DNA from: Chara braunii
Taxonomy: Eukaryota; Streptophyta; Charophyceae; Charales; Characeae
DNA: 49,173 nt
Assembly (NCBI GenBank): GCA_003427395.1
Contig: BFEA01000233.1
Coordinates: 580,636-629,808 of the forward strand
Reading direction: 5' to 3'
Below the pieces are notes generated by a model. It ran no database searches, was not told the origin of the DNA, and worked only from the letters and a program-made list of their open reading frames with translations. The translations under genes were made by a program, and so were the position numbers. Positions 21,258 to 29,631 of the stretch are shown piece by piece. Numbering within the stretch: the stretch's first letter is position 1; every line of letters begins with the position of its first letter.

Positions 21258-22622
21258 ATGATTTCTGGAGGAATGGTATTTCTCGTTAATTCGTTGATAC
21301 AGGAAGATCACGGTAAGCTAATGTTGGAAGAAAGGGAAGGCAGTGAGATTAAAGAAGCCTTTCGTGAGAAGGAATATGATGGGATCTATAAGAAGATTGG
21401 GCTTTGGCTAAATGGGGATTTGAATGAGGCTGAGATAGAGCCAGAAATAAGAGAGAAGGCAAAGGACTTTGTTATTCGACAGGGGCATCTTTTCAAGAAG
21501 TCTGACAATGGAATGCCTAGGAGAGTGGTGTGTAGGGTTCCCGGACAGTTGGATGTGGTTGCGGCTCTACATGATGGAGTGGCAGGTGGGCATCGGTCCG
21601 CACGAGTGACATTAAGAAAGATCCAACATCTCTATTTTTGGGATGGTATGGGTAAGATGGTGGCAGAGTTCTGCAACTCGTGCGTTCCCTGTCAGAAACG
21701 TTCAAATCTTCGTTATGTCGAGCCTCTCAATCCGCGGTATGTGGGTGAGCCAGGGGCGGTTGTGCACCTCGACCTGGTCGTTATGCCACCCGGGCTTAAT
21801 GGGTACAGATACATTTTTGACGCGAGAGATAATCTTACCGGGTTTGTTGATGGGCGTGCAATCCGTGAACGAACCGGGAAGATTCTGGCATGATGTATCG
21901 AAGAGTTTTACCTTCGGTATCCATTTGTTCGGGAATTTGTGATGGATCAAGGCGGTGAATTTCGGGCAGCAGAGGTTCAGGCTCTTATGAAAAGACTGGG
22001 AGTGAACTATAGTTATACTACTAGAGCACACCCCCAGGCTAATGCTCCGGTTGAACGTGGTCACGCCACCTTGACTAACTTGCTAGCAAAATGGTGTGCT
22101 GGCAAGCCGTCAACATGGCCCGTCTACCTCAGAGCTGCCATATTTGTTGAAAATATAACCGTAAAACGGACTACTGGGTATGCTCCTGTTACGTTATGGT
22201 TTGGACGACATGCTACATTTCCGATCGAGAGTTTCCTGACCACATGGCAAAAACAGGATATGAAAGTCAGACTTTCTACAGAAGAATTGTTAGACCTTAG
22301 GGCCAGACAAATAAAAGCTACTGAGGAAAGAGTTGTAGAGGCCGCTGCGTCAACTGCAGATAGCAGACGGGCGGACAAAGTTAGATGGGATAAACAACCC
22401 CGGGTTAGGAAAGAACCGTTGGAAGTGGGGGATATTGTCCTCCTCTATGACTCTTCTCTTGAAAAGCAGTGGTCAAGGAAATTAGATAATCGATGGATGG
22501 GGCCATATCGTATCATTAAGAAAATGGAGCACGGAGCATACGAGATTGAGGAGATGGATGAAGCACGTGGGCGAGATTGGGTTTCAGGCTCACGCTTAAA
22601 GAAGTTTGTTCATAGGGACTAA
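21258..22622 (+). pseudogene. Ty3/gypsy integrase with one nonsense codon
   Basis: VIRQGHLFKKS leads into the H2C2 zinc finger (HDGVAGGH ... CNSCVPCQKR). Next is the catalytic core: HLDLVVMPPG (first Asp), then MDQGGEF (second Asp) and PQANAPVERGH (Glu). The C-terminal part is VGDIVLLYDSS ... RWMGPYRIIKKMEHGAYEIEE ... SRLKKFVHRD. A TGA at 21891-21893 interrupts an otherwise continuous frame (LA-stop-CIEEFYLRYPFVREFVMDQGG), consistent with CGA to TGA. Coding is otherwise open to 22622, so this half decayed little. Confidence 0.92.
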
Positions 22623-24230
22623 ATAATGCCTTACTTTTCTTAACAGACATTGATATCACTCGCTAACTTGATTTTATGATTAAGTATTTGTAAGATATAT
22701 TTTCCATGTAATGGACAGGCACATATGGACTTGTAATGAATTACTTGTTGACGTCATTTTTTTCATTATTCTTCGTTCTCAAGCAAGATAATTGATTTGC
22801 ATAATGATTTCTCAAATCCTGTACAAATGATTTTCTGAGCATGCATCTCTTTTATTTNTTATGTTGAATGTGTTTTGCTTGTGAAGGATGGGTGTGGATC
22901 ATTTGCGCAAAGTTATGACTTAGCGTGTAACATGTGGCTTCTTGAACGATAAGTATTTGTTCTGTAGGCACATGATTTAATAAATATAATAAGTTCATAT
23001 GTAATACCTAGTCTTTATTGTGTCTTGATATTCCTGAAAGATGTGAGCCTTGTAGGTGGTAGTGAGGCTCGTGCCGGAATTTGGTTCCTGGTCCACAACG
23101 AGATGATGTCATTTTCCTTGAAAAAGGGCGATGGCTACACTATCACCGAAAAGGAGGATGGTGTCGTAATCCTGTTGAGACCTCGCCTATGGTGGGGAGC
23201 GATCGCTGCTTATCACAAGTGTGGGGTTGGTCGTCTATCCTTGTGATATGCAAGGTCACCGCGTCCTTATGATCCTCGTCTGACCAACTTGGACTATATG
23301 GACGGGGTTGTCTCACCCTGTAGACGTGGCGTTAACAGAGTTGCGACACTGGAATCGGAGGGAATGTGGTGAGGCCCGGATCTAAAGCGGGGCTTGATGT
23401 CGGGATGTTATCCTTTGCGGAGGATTACACCACTCCTCGACGCAGTCACATAGAATTCGGGGATACTAAGACATAAAAATCCTAGGTATTTGTAAAATTG
23501 CACAATCGGATGGGTTATGAAACTCGGGTAAAGGACTTAAATAATGGGTTCTTGCATTGGATGGCTAGTTCAGATTATGTCTGAACGATTATCATAGGTT
23601 GGGTTATGGAGACCTGTCAGGAGTTATTCCTGGCTCATTCTGGGAATTAGTTGAAGGTTAATACGGGTCTTCCAGAAGGGATGATGGAAAACCTGAGCCT
23701 TGCTATTATTTTCCCCGACAACCGTGACTGTAGTATGGTATGAGTATCCTTGTGTTACATGGGAGGTCCAGGTTAAACTCCTGGCAACACGTGAGTGTGT
23801 TGAAGTTTTGTGGATGCATCCCCATGGACATGAGAGACTCGAGTTAAATTCCCGGCAGTGATGGTTGCTTGCCCAGATGATTGAAATATTGATTTCCAAC
23901 CGAATGAATTTTGTTAGCTAGAACCATGAAAACTAAGTTCTTTGAATTTTGGGCTTCCAGGGGCTGAATCTGGGCCTGAGTTTCGAATTTTGGGCTTCAA
24001 GGGGCTGAATCTGGTACCAATTTGATGAGTGCAGAATGATTGTGAATTTTGGCTTCGAGGGCATAACTCGTTTAATAGTAAGGAGTCCGTTTTTTCGGAT
24101 ATCCGCTTGTTAAAGTATCTGTGGTTTTATTAAGATTGAAAGATACTAAGAGAGGTATCTGTAAAATTTTATATTGAGAGCACCGACCAGGTGAACGACG
24201 TGGAAGTCGTTTAATGGGGCCCGGGAATGC
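22623..24230 (+). mobile_element. 3' region / probable LTR of the gypsy element
   Basis: No gene is seen. It follows the integrase stop and should include the 3' UTR and 3' LTR. Near 23944 and 23984 the phrase GAATTTTGGGCTTC(C/A)AGGGGCTGAATCTGG is repeated in tandem (about 40 bp), and a third partial copy (GAATTTTGGCTTCGAGGG) is near 24044. No matching 5' LTR could be aligned by eye, so boundaries are unknown. One N is at 22858. Confidence 0.45.
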
Positions 24231-24232
24231 TG

Positions 24233-24290
24233 TCGGGGCAGAAACCCTGACAAGGGTATCTGCCCGTGTTTTTCAATATCGGACGCTGTC
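24233..24290 (+). repeat. Inverted-pair hairpin element, plus copy
   Basis: GGGCAGA (24236-24242) pairs with TCTGCCC (24259-24265), and inside it CCCT/AGGG pairs around GACA. The block GTCGGG(G/A)CAGAAACCC to TTTTCAAT(A/G)TCGGA is present again, inverted, at about 34494-34546. The function is unknown; it may be subterminal LTR sequence of two elements in opposite orientation. Confidence 0.65.
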
Positions 24291-24539
24291 TGACCTTTTC
24301 ACCTAATTGGAAGACTTGATGAGATTGACGTTGCCAAAGTTTATTCAGACCAGCGCTATGACTGAGAGACTTAAACTTTTTTGAACCTGACGTCGTCGAC
24401 GCAGGACGACATCGACAACGGGAGTCGGCACTGTCGTCCGCGGGTTTCGACGAGACCGCAGTAGTGTGCAGTCATGGGAAAACTAAAGTTAAAGCGTAGG
24501 TTACCTATAACAGCCGCGCGATTCGGGGCCTAAGCAGGC

Positions 24540-24980
24540 CAAAAAGGGGTTGCCGTGGCAAGATGGACCGCGGCGTGAAGGGATCGCTTAGGGTCCATAT
24601 GGCTTTTGCGTCGAGGACCCGAGGGCGAAGGCGTCGAGGCCGGCTGAGTAGGGGAGCTGTTAAAGTTGTCGGTTGTCGACCCCGCTCGCCTACCATGGCA
24701 GCAAGCTGGCTTAGCAGGCGTAGCCTGCTAGGCGCTAGGAAGGGGCCTGCTGGGCACCAGGCGCCCTTCATATAGAAGGGCCACTCCTTTTTTGATGTGA
24801 AAAGGAGCTAGCCCAGTAGGTATCGTCGCCAGATTACTAACCCGCAGACATGGGGATCGAACCCGACAACCTGCACTACCGGGCTAGCTCCTTTTGGAGC
24901 AGGCCGCGATTTGACAAAGGGTGCAACCGATTTTCGGCCGTGCGATCTTCGGGATCGCGCGGCTGAAATCAGCCGCGCCG
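24540..24980. repeat. Hairpin-dense region
   Basis: Short perfect palindromes follow one another: AGCAGGC/GCCTGCT near 24715, GCGATC/GATCGC near 24941, GCGGCTGA/TCAGCCGC near 24959. It precedes the U6/poly(A) chimera. Confidence 0.55.
24800..24895 (-). repeat. tRNA-promoter-like hairpin (SINE-like)
   Basis: Arms 24800-24819 (AAAAGGAGCTAGCCCAGTAG) and 24876-24895 are complementary over 20 bp with one mismatch. Read on the minus strand, the right arm carries TAGCCCGGTAG (A-box-like, 24886-24876), and the loop carries GGTTCGATCCC (B box, 24863-24853). The boxes are closer together than in a normal tRNA gene. It is likely the head of a tRNA-derived SINE or a folded tRNA relic, not a functional tRNA. 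Confidence 0.5.
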
Positions 24981-24984
24981 GGGT

Positions 24985-25049
24985 GATATGGCCCCTGCAC
25001 GAGGATGACACGCATAGGCCGAGAAATGGTCCGAAGTTTTACATTTTGG

Positions 25050-25095
<46 letters not shown>
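24985..25095 (+). pseudogene. U6: U6 snRNA 3'-half / poly(A) chimera
   Basis: GATATGGCCCCTGCACGAGG, then ATGACACGCATAGGCC and GAGAAATGGTCCGAAGTTTT, match the 3' half of U6 in order. A run of about 46 A (25050-25095) follows. U6 is not polyadenylated, so a U6 segment with a poly(A) tail points to LINE-mediated retroposition, perhaps by template switching. The 5' half of U6 is missing. Confidence 0.8.
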
Positions 25096-25096
<1 letters not shown>

Positions 25097-25199
25097 GCAA
25101 TAACCTGTCCCGTATCCAGATGCGGGCGCGATGGAGACAGCAGCCACACCAAGGTAAGGAGTTCTTTCCTTTTTTTTTTTTTTTGTATTCGTTTTTTTC

Positions 25200-25598
25200 T
25201 TTTTTCTTTTTGGTAGTTCTTGGTGGATGGCGCCATCGGGGTGAAACGATGCAACCGTTGGCTTTAGCCAACGGAAAAGGAAGAGAAAAAAAAAAGAAAA
25301 AAAAAGGGGGGAAAAAGAAAAACGAAATAGCTAAAGCGCCATGTGGCGATGTGAGGAGTGAAGGGGACTTAGTGTCCCCACGAACGGTGTAGGCGCCCGA
25401 AGAAACGGGCGACCGTTTTTTGTAGAGAGTTGTCCTTTTTTTTTTTTTTTCTTCTTCTTCCTTTTTGTTAGTTTTTGTTTATATTTTTTTGTTAGATTTC
25501 TTTTTTGATTTTACTTAGATTTTCCCTTTTTTCTTTTTTTGTTCTTTCTGGGTGAATGCTCCCGTTCGTTTCAAACGAACGGGACTTGACTGCGTCCG
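25200..25598. repeat. Array of short perfect hairpins in A/T-rich spacer
   Basis: Successive palindromes are GATGGCGCCATC (about 25227), CCGTTGGC/GCCAACGG (about 25254), CGCCA/TGGCG (about 25337), GGGGAC/GTCCCC (about 25365), CGCCCG/CGGGCG (about 25393) and CCCGTTCGTTT/AAACGAACGGG (25561-25583), separated by A- or T-runs. No ORF of interest. They may be RNA stems flanking the hammerhead array. Confidence 0.6.
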
Positions 25599-25649
25599 AC
25601 GGTTTCGTCGGACTCTCACCAACTCTTCAGGAGGCTGAGCCCCGACCGC
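25599..25649 (-). ncRNA. Type III hammerhead ribozyme, tandem copy 2
   Basis: On the minus strand: stem III arm GCGG with cleavage triplet GUC (25646-25644), stem I GGGG/CCUC around CUCAG, CUGAAGA (25630-25624; position 7 may be any base), stem II GUUGG/CCGAC with loop UGAGAGU (one G-U pair), GAAAC (25606-25602), and stem III arm CGU. All core positions fit the consensus CUGANGA...GAAA...UH. Stem III is only about 4 bp, so activity may need a longer or dimeric RNA. The cleavage site is exactly 162 nt from that of copy 1. Confidence 0.75.
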
Positions 25650-25759
25650 AGGCCAGCCTAATGGATCAGCCGCAAAAATACGGCTGTATACAGGCATGTC
25701 GAGGGGAGGTTCCTCAGAGAGAGAGAGAGAAAGAGAGAGAGGGGGACCTGACTACGACA

Positions 25760-25812
25760 GGCCGTTTCGTCGGACTTTCACCGACTCATCAGGGGGCTGT
25801 ACCCCGACGGCC
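25760..25812 (-). ncRNA. Type III hammerhead ribozyme, tandem copy 1 (complete core)
   Basis: On the minus strand: GGCC (25812-25809), cleavage triplet GUC (25808-25806), stem I GGGG (25805-25802) and CCCC (25796-25793) around loop UACAG, CUGAUGA (25792-25786), stem II GUCGG/CCGAC with loop UGAAAGU, GAAAC (25768-25764), and GGCC (25763-25760). Stem III is 5 bp of G-C pairs. Every invariant core base is present. Predicted self-cleavage is after the C opposite 25806. Hammerheads of this type occur in viroid-like RNAs, satellites and plant retrozymes. Nothing here shows transcription. Confidence 0.88.
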
Positions 25813-25880
25813 CATCTGAGGATGGGCAAAAGCGCATGTATGCGTCATGCTATATGGCCGCATACAGGCAAGGTGAGTTG

Positions 25881-26660
25881 GGTTTGTTTTTTCTTTTGGT
25901 TTTGAATTTTAGCCCCGATAGGGTCGTGAACAGCTGCGCCTGTTCATGAACCAGGCTGCAGCTGTCCAAAGGCCGCCCGAACCTGGCACTGGTTGTGTCC
26001 AGGTACAGAGGAACGCAGAGGGGAGAAGAAAACGACAAGTAAGGACCACGAACGTGGCCGCGGAGGTAGTTCAAGTGCAGGGGCAAGAAGAAGAAGAAGG
26101 AAGGAAAGTTGAGAGAGGGGGAAGGCTGTGAACTTGGCCGCGACGCAGACCCAGATGCAATATTAGAAGCTTCTGGGCTTTGACGAGACTGCACACTGTT
26201 GAATTTAACAGTCTCCTGGAAAAAGGCTTGGTACTGCCGTTTCGGGGCTGCGTCTGGCCGCGGGTGAAGGCCAGATGCACTGCCAAGGTTCAGAACTTGG
26301 TTCCCCTAAGGGAACATCAAGTTTCCTGGCCCTTTATCGCGATTTTGATCCAGGGCCAGACTCTGTTCCGAGATCTGGCTGGGGGCAAAGTAGCTGCCCT
26401 CAGCCTTCAGCCGGCTATAAAAGCCAGCCTACCACCCAGCAGCCTCACACTTGTGGCAATGCTGCTGGGGCATTATACTTGAGTAGATGCTGGCTGGCTG
26501 GCTGCTGGTGTAAAGAGGCAAAGTGCTGGAGGTCTGCAGTAGCACTTGGAGGAAAGAGGAGGCAGCCATAGCTAGAGGCTGGGAGCTTCTTGCCCCACCT
26601 TCTGTGTTGTGCTGCAGACTGTGGGGAAGTTGTGGCCTTAAGGTTGCTGCTGGTTTTCTA
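25881..26660 (+). other. No gene recognised
   Basis: The stretch has further short hairpins (GAACAG/CTGTTC near 25929, GTTCCC/GGGAAC near 26299) and GA-rich patches near 26085-26125. Short ORFs on both strands overlap without a preferred frame. Confidence 0.4.
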
Positions 26661-26667
26661 GGGAGGT

Positions 26668-26965
26668 GCGGCGGAAGCGTTGCCGAATTTTTGCGGCAGC
26701 AACACCTGTTTTCTTGGCGGAACAGCGAAAGCGCTGCCGAAATTGTGCGGTGGCAGCGCTGGTATTCTTGGCGGAACAGCGAAAGCGCTGCAGAAATTGT
26801 GCGGCGGCAGCGCTGGTATTCTTGGCGGAACAGCGGAAGCGCTACCAAACTTGTGCGGCGGCAGCGCTGGTTTTCTTGGCGGTACGGAGGAAGCGCTGCC
26901 GAATTCTTGCGGCGGCGGCACTGATTTTCTTGGCGGTACGGCGAGGGCGCTGCCGGATTTTGTGG
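26668..26965. repeat. 54-bp minisatellite, about 5 copies
   Basis: The unit runs CTTGGCGGAACAGCGAAAGC, GCTGCCGAAATTGTGCGG and TGGCAGCGCTGGTATT, 54 bp in all, with substitutions between copies. Each unit holds AGCGCTGCCG facing CGGCAGCGCT, so each can fold into a hairpin. Because 54 is a multiple of 3 and the unit lacks stops, long ORFs appear in several frames on both strands, including one of 317 codons on the minus strand (27382-26429). None is convincing as a gene. Confidence 0.85.
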
Positions 26966-27601
26966 CAACAGTATTTTGCACAGGACTGCGAGAAGGGGGG
27001 TTGGACGTTGCCGCAGGGACGGTACCGCCAAGGTGGAAGTGCACTTTGGAATAGAAAGAGTGGCGATCGTCTCGTTGAAGGCGTTACGGCACGCGGCACT
27101 TGTGAGAATTGCTGAGGCCATTGTTATTTTTTTGCAGCATACCGAGTAAGCGGGGATTGGGTCCGGGACCACCAAGTATTGGGGCAGGCAGGTGGTGGCT
27201 TGACTTGGTATTTGGTGAGTTGAATGAGCGCTGTTTTGGTGGAAGGTGTGACGTTGAGGCTGTGGGATTTGAGAGTGGGACACTCTCCTCAACGGCGAGC
27301 TCGCTTCTGTGTTGGTGAGCGGCGCCTGAGTCAGCGGTGGCGTTTGAAGGAAGGTGCGGCTCGTCCTTGTGAGTGGCCACAACGAGAGTTTTGCGGCCGA
27401 ACTTTTTTCAGAAAATACTTGGCTTTCTTGAGTGGGCCTTCGAAAAATTCACTTAAGGTCAGTGCGACTCAGTTCCTTTGCACACCCGCGTGAACCCACA
27501 CCTTGCATGACCTTGCTTTGAATTCAGGGGAAGAGGTAGAGTAAGAGTGTGATGTCATGCGTGTGAAGAAAAGGCTGACTTGTTTTGGGGATGGATGAAT
27601 C

Positions 27602-27772
27602 TCTGGATTGTTTCTTTTCTTGATTGTGCAGGTAGGTTGGGAGATGCATGTGAGAAGGAATCAACATTGTTTGCTCGAGATAATAANTCTGGATTGTTTC
27701 TTTTCTTGATTGTGCAGGTAGGTTGGGAGATGCATGTGAGAAGGAATCAACATTGTTTGCTCGAGATAATAA
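27602..27772. repeat. 85-bp duplication across a gap (assembly artefact)
   Basis: The 85 bp at 27602-27686 recur identically at 27688-27772, with a single N at 27687 between them. Perfect identity exactly abutting an N suggests scaffold ends that overlap but were not merged. Confidence 0.9.
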
Positions 27773-28552
27773 TGAGGATGCTCACCTTTTTCCCACTCAA
27801 CCTGAATGCCTGCGACAGAAAAGAGGAGAAACAAAAATAATAGTGGAAGTGCGAACGGACGGGCGCCGAAAGAATGAAGGCCGTGGAAAATTAAAAGAAA
27901 AGAAGACAAGGGAACACCTTAGTATCTCCTTAAGGATTTCCCCATTCTATCCTGAACGACCACTTTCCTTCTATGCCCGTCCAAAATATTTTACTTCTTT
28001 CTCTTCTCAATTCGTCTAAGTCGACCCGTAGCCGGGAAGGCATAGAGTGGTCGTCTGCACCTAGGGTCTAGGCTTCTTCTCTCTAGGAGGCATCTGAGGC
28101 GGGGGTTCGTTGCCTTAGGGGCTGACCCTGTTATGGACTCGGAGTGGACCGCTTATGCGGGGGAATACCATGCTATTGCGGTGGAGCCAGCCCAACTTCT
28201 GAGTCCTGAACAATGTGTTCAGGCGAGGGGGAGGGGTATTCCAAACCACTTCCTAGAGGGAAGGGTGTCTTGAAGCTAGGGGCGGTCGCCTCCTCGTGCG
28301 TTCAGGGAAAGGGGAGGCTGAATCTAGTACCCGGTCGGGTGGCCGCTTTAGGAGCCGCCAACGTGTGGGAGGGTTGGCGCCACAAGAAGCCCAGCCCATG
28401 ATTCAACTAGTGTTAACGGGAGTGCAAATAGGCACTACTCTCGCGATCGGACCGTGACACAAGAATCACGGCCCGAAAAGGGGAGTGAAGATTGAACATG
28501 AAAGTGGGTATGTCTGAATTATTTCGACAAGTGTTACCGCTTCGTCGTTCAA
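27773..28552 (+). other. No gene recognised; hairpins CCTGAACA/TGTTCAGG
   Basis: There is no convincing ORF. Short perfect hairpins occur, for example 28205-28223 (8-bp arms) and CCGTGA/TCACGG near 28451. Composition becomes GC-rich after 28020, resembling the LTR-like modules downstream. Confidence 0.4.
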
Positions 28553-29056
28553 ATGCTTGTGGAGACAGTGATTCTCCAATTGTTCAGCACACGCGAGGCG
28601 GCGGCTAGTTGGTTAGCGGTGCCGACACGACCCCGCGCCGGCATGATACGGAAAGGAAGACTGGTGTACAACCCATTTGAGGTTTACTCGGAATGGGATG
28701 CGCCACGATTCTGGGACGGGAGCGTGAGGAAACCACCGCGGAGTTATAGTTTCTTGGTTGAACCAGACCAGCGTATTGTGCGATATGATTTTGCGCCTCC
28801 TAATCCATCACGAGATCATGGAGACATGAACCTAGTTGTGGTTCACGAGGACTGTCCAGGAGTAGAGAACATTCCTGAGGTTAGTGGAATGTTTCTCCAT
28901 ATCGTACTCCACCTGAATGATCTGCAAGGTCCGTTCGGCCTCCTTCATCACGTGAGACGGATCCGAGCAAATAGATTTAATATCATTCGCTCGGAACGTT
29001 TCGACGTCACCGCATTTTATGATGAGGCTTGTGAGATTTACGAGCGCCTCTTCTAA
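28553..29056 (+). CDS. Hypothetical protein, 167 aa (upstream of a pair)
   Basis: ATG 28553 to TAA 29056. I do not recognise the family. The protein is mixed in composition, not low-complexity. It begins LVETVILQLFSTREAAASWL, has an aromatic/Arg-rich middle (YNPFEVYSEWDAPRFWDG) and a C-terminal part with FNIIRSERFDVTAFYDEACE. No signal peptide, membrane segment or zinc motif is seen. It is followed after 23 nt by a second ORF on the same strand, and the pair lies upstream of an LTR-like module. It could be an element-encoded gene of an unknown mobile element, or a host gene fragment. The intact frame in a region full of decayed frames suggests recent activity or selection. Confidence 0.45.
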   Translation: MLVETVILQLFSTREAAASWLAVPTRPRAGMIRKGRLVYNPFEVYSEWDAPRFWDGSVRKPPRSYSFLVEPDQRIVRYDFAPPNPSRDHGDMNLVVVHEDCPGVENIPEVSGMFLHIVLHLNDLQGPFGLLHHVRRIRANRFNIIRSERFDVTAFYDEACEIYERLF

Positions 29057-29079
29057 CAGGTGACTTCTTCGGTGTGCAG

Positions 29080-29631
29080 ATGCCTAGCGGACGGCGAGAC
29101 CTCACTCAGGCCAGGTATCTACTGATTCGCGATACTACGGACGAGGAGCTGATCCGACGAGCGGAGCGATTATTACTAGTTCGGGATGGAGCGCCCACGC
29201 GATGGATCGGTTTTATTGGCCTGCTCAGTGATGGGCAGGGATTCTTTCCCAACTCGCGCGCGGATGTTCGCGCCAATGTGGCCCGACTTCCGGACGAATT
29301 TCATGGATATACCTTGTACTTCCATCGCGCGAGCAACCTCCAATGCCTCTCACGGGTCATTGTGAGCGTTAAAATTACCCTATCCGGGAAGCGCTACGGC
29401 GTCATCCGGATTAAGGACACCACGACCACGCACCTTTTTCGGATGCGTCAACCGTTTCGCGCCATAGTTTGGAAGCTTGCCTCACGGGCGACTTCTCTCT
29501 ATGATACGCGGGAGGTTCGAGTCTCGCGAGGTGGACGCGTCTCCACCTTGATTTTTGACAACGAGGAGTTTATACGACTCGGTCGGATAGAGGTTGAGGC
29601 CCGTGAGGGCCGACAGGTTTATCCCGGCTAA
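29080..29631 (+). CDS. Hypothetical protein, 183 aa (downstream of a pair)
   Basis: ATG 29080 to TAA 29631. It is not recognised. It begins MPSGRRDLTQARYLLIRDTT and is rich in Arg and beta-type sequence (RWIGFIGLLSDGQGFF, YTLYFHRASN, LSRVIVSVKITLSGKRYGVI, TREVRVSRGGRVSTLIFDNE). The many basic residues could suit nucleic-acid binding, but no motif supports this. The gap to the upstream ORF (CAG then GTGACTTC ... TGTGCAG then ATG) has GT-AG ends but is only about 20 nt, too short for a usual intron. Both ORFs are free of frameshifts. Confidence 0.45.
   Translation: MPSGRRDLTQARYLLIRDTTDEELIRRAERLLLVRDGAPTRWIGFIGLLSDGQGFFPNSRADVRANVARLPDEFHGYTLYFHRASNLQCLSRVIVSVKITLSGKRYGVIRIKDTTTTHLFRMRQPFRAIVWKLASRATSLYDTREVRVSRGGRVSTLIFDNEEFIRLGRIEVEAREGRQVYPG

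Larger units (their letters stand above)
25599..25880 (-). mobile_element. Tandem hammerhead monomers (retrozyme- or satellite-like)
   Basis: Two hammerheads on one strand lie 162 nt apart. Sequence beyond each is also related: CCGCAAAAATACGGCTGTAT then ACAGGCATGTCGAG at 25669-25702, and GGCCGCATACAGGCAAGGTGAG at 25855-25876. A GCCCATC/GATGGGC hairpin lies at 25810-25827. A minus-strand transcript would release a 162-nt RNA on double cleavage. A GA-rich stretch (25716-25745) sits inside the unit. No coding capacity. Confidence 0.55.

Noticed and set aside
26429-27382. 317-codon minus-strand ORF
   Set aside because: It spans the 54-bp minisatellite, uses a non-ATG start, and other frames are equally open. 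The composition follows the repeat.
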